From Pseudomonas putida (GTDB taxonomy: Bacteria > Pseudomonadota > Gammaproteobacteria > Pseudomonadales > Pseudomonadaceae): DNA of 64,000 nt. Within the stretch, counting starts at the first letter, position 1, and each line of letters starts with the position of its first letter. A model generated the notes under the pieces. That model was given only the letters and a program-made list of their open reading frames with translations. It was not told where the DNA came from and searched no databases. The position numbers and the translations under genes are program-made. This document shows positions 51,464 through 61,700 of this stretch, one piece after another. The stretch lies in assembly GCF_009883635.2 (NCBI RefSeq), contig NZ_CP026115.2, positions 1,736,001-1,800,000 on the forward strand, read 5' to 3'.

Positions 51464-53317
51464 ATGCTCAAACGCCTCGCTTCCCTGGCGCTGTGTGCCT
51501 GCGCCCCCGTTCATGCCATGCCCGTGCTGGACCCAGGCCGTATCCAGCAACTGGCCAACACCCCTTACTGGATTGCCCTGGGCCACTACGAAACCGCCAA
51601 GTTCGGCGGCTGGCGCAGCTATGTGGACGATGATGCCTTCTTCCTCGCCGAGGACGGCGCGCACCACCCGGACCAGGAACTCAAGGCCACGGTTGAAGCG
51701 CTGTACGCCCCGGCCAGCCTTGGTGACAAGCACGCCCAATGCGTATTCCCCGCACGCACCCGCTGGTTGCGTGAGCAACTCGACCTGCAAGGCCTGCCGC
51801 AACCGGACTGCCAGGAGTTCAAGACCTGGTACCAGTCGATCGACCCGCACAGCGCGGCTCTGATATTCCCGGCAGCCTACCTGAACAGCCCCTCGTCGAT
51901 GTTCGGCCACACGTTGCTGCGCATCGACCAGTCCAACACCCGCAGCGACGACACCACGCTGCTGAGCTATGCAATCAACTTCGGTGCCTACATCGAAGGC
52001 AGCGACAACAGCATCCTGTATGCCTGGAAGGGCCTGATGGGCGGCTACCCGGGCCTGTTCGCGCTGATGCCCTACCAGGAAAAGCTCTCCGAATACCGCA
52101 GCCTGGAGAACCGCGACCTGTGGGAATACCAGCTGGACCTGACGCCGGAGGAAACCGGGCGCATGGTCGAGCACGTATGGGAACTGAAGCAGATCCAGTT
52201 CGATTACTTCTTCTTCGACGAAAACTGCTCCTACCGCCTGCTGGAGTTGCTGCAGGTAGCCCGGCCGAGCCTGGACCTGACCTCGCAGTTCCCACTGACC
52301 GCCATTCCCACCGACACGGTGAAAGCGGTGAAACAGTCGGGGCTGGTCGCCAGCGAGACTTACCGCCCGTCACGCGAACGCGAGCTGCTGGCCCGGGCCG
52401 AGCCCCTGGACCATGACGAGAAGCGCCAGGTGCTGGCCGTCAGTGCCGATACCACGCAGTTGCAGAGTCCGGAGTTCAAAGCCCTGCCCCGCGAGCGCCA
52501 GGCGCTGGTGCAGGATGCCGCGTACCGCCTGGAGCGCTACCGGGCCAATGGCCAGGAACGTGACCCTGGGCAGGCCAAGCGCAGTTTCGAGCTGCTGCGG
52601 GCGATCAACAGCAACCCACCGCCGCCCTTGCAGATCGAGCGCCCCGGCCTGCCCGAGGACGGCCATGACTCGCGGACCTGGCAACTGGGCGTCGGCACCC
52701 GAGAGGATCGCGCCTACGCCGAATACGGCCTGCGCATGGCCTACCACGACCTCAACGACAATGCCTATGGCTTCCCGCTGGGGGCGCAGATCGAGATCCT
52801 GCAGCTCAAGGTCCGCCAGTACGAAGGCAACGACTGGCAGGTGCAGCGCCTGGACCTGGCCACCATCCGCTCGCTGACGCCGCGCAACGAGCTGCTCAAG
52901 CCTTGGTCCTGGCAAGTGGCAGGTGGCTTGGAGCGGGTGCCGGGCAAGCATGACGACGAGGTGCTGGTGAGCCATGTGAATGGCGGTGCCGGTGGCACCT
53001 GGCAACTGACCGATGGCTTGTTGGGTTTTGCCTTGGGCACGGTACGGATCGAGCACCACAACGACTTCGCCCAGTTCATTGCCCCGGCGACGGGGTTCAA
53101 TGGCGGGCTACTATGGCGCAACGGGCTGGGCAACATGACGCTGGAGGCCAAGGGCGACTACTTCACCAATGGCGAAGTGCGGCGCAGTGTGAGCCTGAAT
53201 CAGCAGTGGGAGATCAGCCAGAACCTCGGGGTGAGGTTGAGTGCTTCGCGGGAATTCAGCCACCTGGCGACGGCGCAGAATGAGGTGATGCTGGAGTTGA
53301 AGTGGTATCACTATTGA
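51464..53317 (+). CDS. DUF4105 / Lnb-N-domain protein with outer-membrane-like C-terminus
   Basis: A 617-residue exported protein with a signal peptide (LASLALCACAPVHA). Its N-terminal half is the DUF4105 domain, now associated with the periplasmic domain of the lipoprotein N-acyltransferase Lnb. The presumed catalytic pair is present: His149 in SSMFGHTLLRID and Cys255 in FFDENCSYRLLELL. The C-terminal half (about 400-617) alternates polar and hydrophobic residues (TWQLGVGTREDRAYAEYGLR) and ends in LELKWYHY, as a beta-barrel would. Pseudomonads already have Lnt, so true acyltransferase activity is uncertain. A TTG three codons upstream is an alternative start. Confidence 0.85.
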   Translation: MLKRLASLALCACAPVHAMPVLDPGRIQQLANTPYWIALGHYETAKFGGWRSYVDDDAFFLAEDGAHHPDQELKATVEALYAPASLGDKHAQCVFPARTRWLREQLDLQGLPQPDCQEFKTWYQSIDPHSAALIFPAAYLNSPSSMFGHTLLRIDQSNTRSDDTTLLSYAINFGAYIEGSDNSILYAWKGLMGGYPGLFALMPYQEKLSEYRSLENRDLWEYQLDLTPEETGRMVEHVWELKQIQFDYFFFDENCSYRLLELLQVARPSLDLTSQFPLTAIPTDTVKAVKQSGLVASETYRPSRERELLARAEPLDHDEKRQVLAVSADTTQLQSPEFKALPRERQALVQDAAYRLERYRANGQERDPGQAKRSFELLRAINSNPPPPLQIERPGLPEDGHDSRTWQLGVGTREDRAYAEYGLRMAYHDLNDNAYGFPLGAQIEILQLKVRQYEGNDWQVQRLDLATIRSLTPRNELLKPWSWQVAGGLERVPGKHDDEVLVSHVNGGAGGTWQLTDGLLGFALGTVRIEHHNDFAQFIAPATGFNGGLLWRNGLGNMTLEAKGDYFTNGEVRRSVSLNQQWEISQNLGVRLSASREFSHLATAQNEVMLELKWYHY

Positions 53318-53325
53318 GATCGATG

Positions 53326-53345
53326 AGGGCGCTTTGCGCCCTTTT
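53326..53345 (+). terminator. Short terminator after the DUF4105 gene
   Basis: AGGGCGC-TTT-GCGCCCT followed by TTT, eight bases past the stop. The seven-pair stem is GC-rich. A partial REP sequence (53351-53382, ending GGCCGCTCCTACAG) follows. Confidence 0.65.
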
Positions 53346-53476
53346 CCGACCGTCCGGCGCCCCGGCAAGGCCGCTCCTACAGATGTGAACCAACCGACTC
53401 TTTGACACTGTTTTGACAGCTCCCCGACAAATCGCCACCTAGACTTTCCGATATCTATCCAAGGGTTCAGGTGGTC

Positions 53477-53833
53477 ATGTCGCGGTACTGGTTTGGTGTG
53501 TGCATTGCGTTGTTGCTGGCGGGTTGCGAAACCACCCACGATCAGATGGTCAACCACGGCTATCCCCCCGCCTACGCCGACGGCTATCAGGACGGTTGCA
53601 GCAGCGGCCGTCAGGCGGCCGGGTTGATGGTTGGCGACTTCAAGAAAGACGTACCGCGTTACCTGCACGATCGCCACTACGAGACTGGCTGGGACGATGG
53701 CTTCCGCCAGTGCCACGCGATGCAGAACAGCGAGGAACAGCGCCAGTACCATGAGCGCTTCTGGGACGAGCGTGATCGCGAGTGGCAGCAGGAGAAAGAC
53801 CAAGGCGCCGCCCGTGCCTATCGCAGCAAGTAA
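53477..53833 (+). CDS. Small lipoprotein of unknown function
   Basis: A 118-residue protein starting at ATG 53477, with AGGTGG just upstream. A lipoprotein signal peptide ends in the lipobox LLAGC (Cys17), followed by Glu-Thr, which favours outer-membrane sorting. The mature part is hydrophilic, with YPPAYADGYQDGCSSGRQAAG and HYETGWDDGFRQCHAMQNSE, a repeated aromatic-Gly-Asp-Gly-Cys pattern suggesting two related halves joined by a disulfide. No family is recognised. The highly charged tail resembles a periplasmic linker. Confidence 0.8.
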   Translation: MSRYWFGVCIALLLAGCETTHDQMVNHGYPPAYADGYQDGCSSGRQAAGLMVGDFKKDVPRYLHDRHYETGWDDGFRQCHAMQNSEEQRQYHERFWDERDREWQQEKDQGAARAYRSK

Positions 53834-53901
53834 GTCGCAAACGGACATTCACTGAAACCACCGGCCTGCCATGCTGGTCTCCAACAGAAGGAGGGCATTG
53901 C

Positions 53902-54390
53902 ATGAGCCGAGCATTCGTCAACGAAGACCAGGCCGCCGCCCAGGCCGACCAGCCCGTGGAGCGGCGCGTCAGCGACCAGCCCAACTACGTCACCGCCAGC
54001 GGCCTGCGCCAGCTGCAACAGCGCGTGAGCGAACTGAATGCCTTGCGCAGCGAGTTGCAGGCCCAGGGCGAGCGCGGCGACAAGCAGCGCCTGGCCGATA
54101 CCGAGCGGGACCTGCGTTATTTCAGCGCGCGGGTGCAGAGCGCGCAGGTGGTGCCGGCGGCGACATCGAGCAGCAAGGTGCAGATCGGGAGCCGGGTCAG
54201 GTTCGTCGACGAGCAGGACCAGGAGCATGTGGTGCAGCTGGTGGGCGAGGATGAGGCGGATGCCGGGCGCGGGATGATCAACTGGGGATCGCCGCTGGGG
54301 CGGGCCTTGCTTGGGGCCGGGCCTGGGGATGAAGTGCTGTGGCGGCGGCCGGCGGGGGATCAGATGATCGAGATTATCGAAATCGGTTGA
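53902..54390 (+). CDS. GreA/GreB-family protein with shortened coiled coil (Rnk-like)
   Basis: A 162-residue RNA polymerase secondary-channel-type protein. The ATG has AAGGAGGG eight bases upstream. The N-terminal coiled coil (about 30-85; VTASGLRQLQQRVSELNALR) is about 15 residues shorter than in E. coli GreA. The tip lacks the acidic GDLKENAEY signature, reading GERGDKQRLADTERD instead. The C-terminal FKBP-like domain is intact (KVQIGSRVRFVDEQDQEHVV, GEDEADAGRGMINWGSPLGR). Transcript cleavage is therefore unlikely; a Rnk-like or competitor role is inferred. An acidic extension of about 28 residues precedes the coil. Confidence 0.87.
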   Translation: MSRAFVNEDQAAAQADQPVERRVSDQPNYVTASGLRQLQQRVSELNALRSELQAQGERGDKQRLADTERDLRYFSARVQSAQVVPAATSSSKVQIGSRVRFVDEQDQEHVVQLVGEDEADAGRGMINWGSPLGRALLGAGPGDEVLWRRPAGDQMIEIIEIG

Positions 54391-54396
54391 GGCCCT

Positions 54397-54518
54397 GGGG
54401 CTGCTTTGCAGCCCATTCGCGGGACAAGTCGGATCGCCGCACCGCCGCTCCTACAGGGGACCGCGTACTTCTGTAGGAGCGGGCTTGACCCGCGAATGGG
54501 CCGCAAAGCGGTCCCGGC
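54397..54518. repeat. Pair of REP elements, left arm interrupted
   Basis: The right element (GTAGGAGCGGGCTTGACCCG) is intact. The left reads TTCGCGGGACAAGTCGGATC then GCCGCACCGCCGCTCCTACA, as if about 15 bases had been inserted in the core. It fills the gap between convergent genes. Confidence 0.82.
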
Positions 54519-54527
54519 GATCTCGAA

Positions 54528-56052
<1,525 letters not shown>

Positions 56053-56079
56053 AAAAATGGGGCCGCGAAGGGCCCCATT
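56053..56079 (-). terminator. Rho-independent terminator after ettA
   Basis: ATGGGGCC/GGCCCCAT forms an 8-bp stem with a six-base loop. On the minus strand it is followed by a run of five T. It lies 22 bases beyond the ettA stop. Confidence 0.88.
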
Positions 56080-56100
56080 CTTGTGCATTAGAAGACCGGC

Positions 56101-57768
56101 TTACTGGGCCAGCTTCTTGTGCCGTACGCGGTGCGGCTGGGCAGCAGCATCGCCCAGGCGCTTCTTGCGGTCGGCTTCGTACTCGGTGTAGTTGCCTTCG
56201 AAGAACACCACGTTCGAGTCGTCTTCGTACGCCAGGATGTGAGTGGCCACACGGTCCAGGAACCAACGGTCGTGGGAAATCACGATGGCGGCGCCTGGGA
56301 AGTCCAGCAGGGCCTCTTCCAGGGAACGCAGGGTTTCAACGTCGAGGTCGTTGGACGGTTCGTCGAGCAGCAGGACGTTACCGCCCTCCTTCAGGGTCAG
56401 GGCCAGGTGCAGGCGGCCACGCTCACCACCGGACAGGTCCTTGACGAACTTCTGCTGGTCGCCACCCTTGAAGTTGAAGCGGCCAACGTAGGTGCGCGAC
56501 GGGATCTCGTAGCTGCCGATCTTGATCATGTCGGAACCGTCGGAAACCTGCTGGAACACGGTCTTGCCGCCGTCCAGGTCTTCGCGGCTCTGGTCCACAC
56601 AGGCCAGTTGCACGGTTTCACCGATCTCGATGCTGCCCGAGTCCGGTTGTTCCTTGCCCATCAGCATGCGGAACAGGGTCGACTTACCGGCACCGTTACC
56701 CCCGATCACGCCAACGATGGCGCCCTTCGGCATGGCGAACGACAGGTTGTCGATCAGCACACGGTCGCCGTAGCCCTTGGTGACGTTCTTGAATTCGATG
56801 ACCTTGTCGCCCAGGCGCGGACCGGCCGGGATGTAGATCTCGTTGGTTTCGCTGCGCTTCTGGAATTCCTGCGACTGCATTTCTTCGAAACGCTGCAGAC
56901 GGGCCTTGGACTTGGACTGGCGGGCCTTGGCGCCTTTGCGCACCCACTCCAGTTCCTCTTTCATGGCCTTCTCGTGGGCGCTCTGCTGCTTGGATTCCTG
57001 CGCCAGACGCTCCGACTTGGCTTCCAGCCAGCCCGAGTAGTTGCCTTCGTACGGAATGCCGGCGCCGCGATCCAGTTCGAGGATCCAGCCAGCGACGTTG
57101 TCGAGGAAGTAACGGTCGTGGGTAATCGCAACCACGGTACCCGGGAAGTCGTGCAGGAAGCGCTCCAGCCAGGCTACCGAATCGGCGTCCAGGTGGTTGG
57201 TCGGTTCGTCGAGCAGCAGCATGTCGGGGGCCGACAGCAGCAGACGGCACAAGGCCACGCGGCGCTTCTCACCACCGGACAGGTGTTCGATGCGGGCATC
57301 CCAGGCCGGCAGGCGCAGGGCGTCGGCGGCGACGTCCAGCTGGCGCTCCAGGTTGTGGCCGTCGGCAGCCTGCAGGATGGCCTCGAGCTTGGCCTGTTCG
57401 GCAGCCAGCTTGTCGAAGTCGGCGTCCGGCTCGGCGTAGGCAGCGTAGACCTCGTCCAGGCGAGCCTGGGCGTCCTTGATCACGCTGACCGCTTCCTCGA
57501 CCACTTCACGCACGGACTTGTTCGGGTCCAGTTGCGGTTCCTGCGGCAGGTAACCCACGTTGATGTCGGGCATCGGACGGGCTTCGCCGTCGAATTCCTT
57601 GTCGACGCCCGCCATGATCCGCAGCAGGGTCGATTTACCGGCGCCGTTCAGGCCGAGCACGCCGATCTTGGCGCCTGGGAAGAACGACAGGGAAATATTC
57701 TTGAGAATTTCCCGCTTCGGCGGCACGACCTTGCTCAGCCGATGCATGGTGTAGACGTATTGAGCCAA
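56101..57768 (-). CDS. ettA: Energy-dependent translational throttle protein EttA (ABC-F)
   Basis: ABC-F ATPase that binds the ribosomal E site and gates the first elongation step according to the ATP/ADP ratio. I use TTG 57768 (then AQYVYTMHRLSK), which has AGAGGG seven bases upstream and gives 555 residues, the E. coli length. No in-frame ATG fits. Two ABC domains: Walker A GLNGAGKST and GGNGAGKST, signatures LSGGEKRRV and LSGGERGRL, Walker B LLLDEPTNHLD and LLLDEPSNDLD. The linker between them is helical and basic (RKGAKARQSKSKARLQRF), as needed for P-site tRNA contact. Confidence 0.96.
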   Translation of the reverse strand: MAQYVYTMHRLSKVVPPKREILKNISLSFFPGAKIGVLGLNGAGKSTLLRIMAGVDKEFDGEARPMPDINVGYLPQEPQLDPNKSVREVVEEAVSVIKDAQARLDEVYAAYAEPDADFDKLAAEQAKLEAILQAADGHNLERQLDVAADALRLPAWDARIEHLSGGEKRRVALCRLLLSAPDMLLLDEPTNHLDADSVAWLERFLHDFPGTVVAITHDRYFLDNVAGWILELDRGAGIPYEGNYSGWLEAKSERLAQESKQQSAHEKAMKEELEWVRKGAKARQSKSKARLQRFEEMQSQEFQKRSETNEIYIPAGPRLGDKVIEFKNVTKGYGDRVLIDNLSFAMPKGAIVGVIGGNGAGKSTLFRMLMGKEQPDSGSIEIGETVQLACVDQSREDLDGGKTVFQQVSDGSDMIKIGSYEIPSRTYVGRFNFKGGDQQKFVKDLSGGERGRLHLALTLKEGGNVLLLDEPSNDLDVETLRSLEEALLDFPGAAIVISHDRWFLDRVATHILAYEDDSNVVFFEGNYTEYEADRKKRLGDAAAQPHRVRHKKLAQ

Positions 57769-57949
57769 AACCAAGCCCTCTAAATAGGTAAAGACATCGA
57801 CGATCGCCCAGCCTTTGTGGCCAGGGGGATGTGTTTACGGGGTTTCATTGAACAAAGTCGACCATTCTACGCCAACGCGCGGCGTTGCACAGGGTGGTCG
57901 GATGGTGGGGTGGGATCGTTGTGATCCTGGGGGGCATTTATTGCTTGTG

Positions 57950-58032
57950 CCGGCCCTTTCGCGGGACAAGCCCGCTCCTACAAAGACCACCAGGCCTGTA
58001 GGAGCGGGCTTGCCCCGCGAATAGGCCGGCAC
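57950..58032. repeat. Pair of REP elements, close-spaced
   Basis: CCGGCCCTTTCGCGGGACAAGCCCGCTCCTAC faces its inverted mate GTAGGAGCGGGCTTGCCCCG across only about 14 bases. It lies upstream of ettA and downstream of the small Lys/Ala-rich gene. Confidence 0.88.
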
Positions 58033-58048
58033 GGCAGCCGAAGATGGC

Positions 58049-58486
58049 TCAGACGTGACGCTGCTTGCCAGCCTTGCCCCGTGGCAGACGGCAACGCTCG
58101 CCCTGCTCGGCCAGGCGCGCCGCATAAGCGGCCTTTACGCTGAAGCCACCGCTGCGGGCAGGCTGCTCGGCAACCTTGGCAGGCTTGGCTGCAGCTGGCG
58201 TGCTGACAACCTTGCCAGCCGGCTTGGCCACGGCAGCCACAGGTGCCTGTTCAGCTGGCGCTGCCGCCGCCTTGGCGGTCTTTCGCAGTTCAGCCAGCGA
58301 TGGCGTCTTGTTCTTCGAGGCCGCAGCCGCGTCTGGTTTGTCCAGCGAGCGCTGGCACGATTTGCAGGATACGTCCGCGGTCACGGCAGTGCTGACAAGG
58401 GTCTGACTGCTGCGCCCACAGGCGGAATCGAGGCCATTGGTGGAAAAGTGAGTAACCAAAACCGAACATCTCCGATGCGTTGTCAT
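58049..58486 (-). CDS. Small Ala/Lys-rich protein with N-terminal Cys cluster
   Basis: Unrecognised protein of about 145 residues from ATG 58486 (MTTHRRCSVLVTHFSTNGLD). A TTG nine codons on (VTHFSTNGL) preceded by GGAG is also plausible. The N-terminal part has SACGRSSQ and VSCKSCQRSL, three Cys in a zinc-ribbon-like pattern. The centre is a low-complexity Ala/Lys/Pro stretch (TAKAAAAPAEQAPVAAVAKP) resembling histone-H1-like tails, and the end is basic (RLPRGKAGKQRHV). This suggests a small nucleic-acid-binding protein, which is inference. It is divergent from morA. Confidence 0.7.
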   Translation of the reverse strand: MTTHRRCSVLVTHFSTNGLDSACGRSSQTLVSTAVTADVSCKSCQRSLDKPDAAAASKNKTPSLAELRKTAKAAAAPAEQAPVAAVAKPAGKVVSTPAAAKPAKVAEQPARSGGFSVKAAYAARLAEQGERCRLPRGKAGKQRHV

Positions 58487-58719
58487 TGAAGCGGGCGGCA
58501 TTCTCGCACAGGATGCAGGGTCTTGCCGAACGGGCCGGCATCACCACGACCACTGGCACCGGACAACAGGGCTGGCACATTGCCATAATCACAGGCATGC
58601 TAGCCCGTTCGGAAGTCCGGCTTTATAGTGCGCAGCCGCGGTCCTGGCCTGTGCAGATACCGGCATACACCGTGCATGTTCCCTCCCTGCCATCGCCAGC
58701 CCAATCGCAGGACCAACGC

Positions 58720-61700
58720 TTGACCGATCTCAATCATCCGACTCTGCTGCGCCCCGCTTCGCCGGCCCCAGTCGCTTCGCTGCGTGGTTCGGTCAAAGGT
58801 GCGCTGGCCCTGCTGGCCCTGATCCTGCTGGCTTTGCTGCTGTGGCAACTGTTCTCGCAGTTCCGCCACACCCAGGCCGACCAGCGCCAGCTGAACCTCG
58901 ACGCGAGCGCCGAACTCGCCGACCACCTGGGCCTGAACCTGGCGCTCAAGGCCCAGCAGGCCCTCAACGTGGTCCAGCCCTACGTCAAGGCGCCGACGCC
59001 CGCCGCCCTGCCGAGCCTGCTGGTGACCCTTCGCGAACGCCTGCCCGCCCTGCGCGACCTGGCGTGGCTGGACCATGCCGGGCAACTGCGCAGCGACAGC
59101 CTGGCCGGTAGCCCCGACCGCCAGTTGATTGACGAACTGGTCGGCCTGAACCAAGGCCGCAGCTACTTTTTCGCCAACTCGGCGGACAACCGCACTGTCT
59201 ACCTGCTGTTGCGCCAAACGGCGGAACAGGATCGTGGCTACTGGCTGCTGCGCCTGTCACCGGACTATTACCAGGCGCTCACCGTACACCTGGACGGCCC
59301 CGGCCACCCGCTGTGGCTGCTGGAAAACAGCCGCAGTGGCGAGGTACTGGAGCGCCACGCCCCAGCACAGACCAGCGGCGAACCGCTGCAAAGCGTGATG
59401 CTCGCCTTCATCGACAACAGCGCCTGGCAATTGCGTGGCCTGTTCGACGCCGGCCTGGCCCAGCAGAAGCTGCTGCCGGCACTGATCGGCAAGTGCCTGC
59501 TGGCGCTGCTCTGCGCCCTGCTGCCGGTGTTGGCGCTGGTCAACATGCGCCGTCGCCAGCGTGCGCTGCAGGAAGACCGCCGGCGCTACCAGGAGATCTT
59601 CGAAGGGACAGGCGTGGCGTTATGCGTGCTGGATCTGTCGAGCCTGCCCGGCCAGCTCGACCGCTACCACCTGCGCAACCTGGCCGGGCTCAAGCAGAGC
59701 CTGGCACTGGACTCCGACCTGCGCCGCTCGCTGCTGCTGGAGCTGAAGATCACCGAGATCAACCAGGTGGCGCGCCAGCTGCTCAATGTCGAGTGCCACG
59801 AAGGTGCCTGGCAACGGCTGATCAATGGCAGCGGCGTTGGCCGCGACAGCATTGGCATGCAACTGATCGACGCCCTGATCGAACAGCGCCCGTCACTGGA
59901 GCTGGAAGTGCGCCTGCCCGCACCGTTGGGCGGCGAACTGCACCTGTGGCTGATGGCGCGCCTGCCACAGCAGCGCCGCGACTACCAGGCGGTGATCCTC
60001 AGCATCAGCGACATCACCAGCCGCAAGCAGGTGGAGTTGTCACTGCTGGAGCGTGAAAGCTTCTGGTCCGACGTGGTGCGCACCGTGCCCGACCAGCTGT
60101 ACGTGCAGGACGTGCTCAGCCAGCGAATGATCTTCAGCAACCGCCACCTCGGCCAGACCCTCGGCTACGACCGCACCGAGCTGGCGCAGATGGGCGACCG
60201 CTTCTGGGAACTGCTGCTGCACCCCGAAGACGCCGCGCACTATCAGGCTTTGCGCCAGCAACAGCGTGACAGCGCACACAGCCAGTCGTTGCACACCCAG
60301 CTGCGCTTCCGCCACCGCGACGGCGGCTGGCGTTGCTACGAAATCCGCGAGCAGGTGCTGACCCGCGACGAGGATGGCCTGGTCACGCGCATCATCGGCG
60401 TGGGCAAGGATGTCACCGTGCAGATCGAAGCCAGCCAGTCGCTGCGGGACAGCGAGCAGCGCTACCGCATGCTCGCCGAAAGCATCAGCGACGTGATCTT
60501 CTCCACCGACAGCCGCCTGCAGCTCAACTACGTCAGCCCCTCGGTGCAGGCCGTGCTGGGCTACCAGGCCGACTGGATCTTCGACAACGGCTGGCAGTCG
60601 ATCATCGCCAACCCGGCCCAGCTCACCGGCATCTACAGCCTGATGGAGCGGGTCAGCAAGGCCATGGGCGACAGCGAGCAGCTGGCACAGCTGCGCAGCC
60701 AGCTGCCGACGCAACTGTTCCTGTTCGACTGCCTGCGCGCCGATGGCCGCAAGATCCCCATCGAATTGCGCCTGGTGCTGGTCTGGGACGAGCACCAGCG
60801 CTTCGAAGGCGTGCTCGGCGTGGGCCGCGACATCAGCCAGCAACGCCGTGCGGAGAAAGACCTGCGCATGGCCGCGACGGTATTCGAACACTCCACCTCG
60901 GCCATCCTCATCACCGACCCGGCCGGCTACATCGTGCAAGCCAACGAAGCGTTCAGCCGAGTCAGTGGCTACGCAGTCAGCGACGTGCTCGACCAGCTGC
61001 CGGCCATGCTGGTGGTCGAGGACCAGCAGCAAAGCCACCTGCGCTACGTGCTCAAGCAACTGCACCAGCGCGGCAGCTGGGAAGGCGAAGTGTGGCTCAA
61101 GCGCCGCGACGGCGACCATTACCCGGCCTGGGTCGGCATTACCGCTGTGCTCGACGACGAAGGCGACCTGGCCAGCTATGTGTGCTTCTTCACCGACATC
61201 AGCGAGCGCAAGGCCAGCGAACAGCGCATCCACCGCCTGGCCTACTACGACGCCCTGACCCACCTGCCCAACCGCACGCTGTTCCAGGACCGCCTGCACA
61301 CCGCCCTGCAGCAGGCCGAACGGCAGAAGTCGTGGGTAGTGCTGATGTTCCTCGACCTCGACCGCTTCAAGCCGATCAACGACTCACTCGGCCACGCTGC
61401 GGGCGACCGCATGCTCAAGGACATGGCCCTGCGCCTGCTGGCCTGCGTCGACGACGACGACACCGTGGCGCGCATGGGCGGCGACGAATTCACCTTGCTG
61501 CTGCAGCCGCGCGCCACCCGCGAGATGGCCCTGAACCGCGCCATCCATGTGGCCGAGAGCATTCTGGGCAGCCTGGTGCGGCCGTTCGTGCTGGAAGGCC
61601 GCGAGTTCTTCGTCACCGCCAGTATCGGCATCGCCCTCAGCCCGCAGGACGGCAACGAGTTGAGCCAGCTGATGAAGAACGCCGACACTGCCATGTACCA

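Noticed and set aside
58571..58590. Possible sigma-54 promoter (TGGCAC...TTGCC) upstream of morA.
   Set aside because: The GG and GC elements are separated by 6 bases instead of the required 10.
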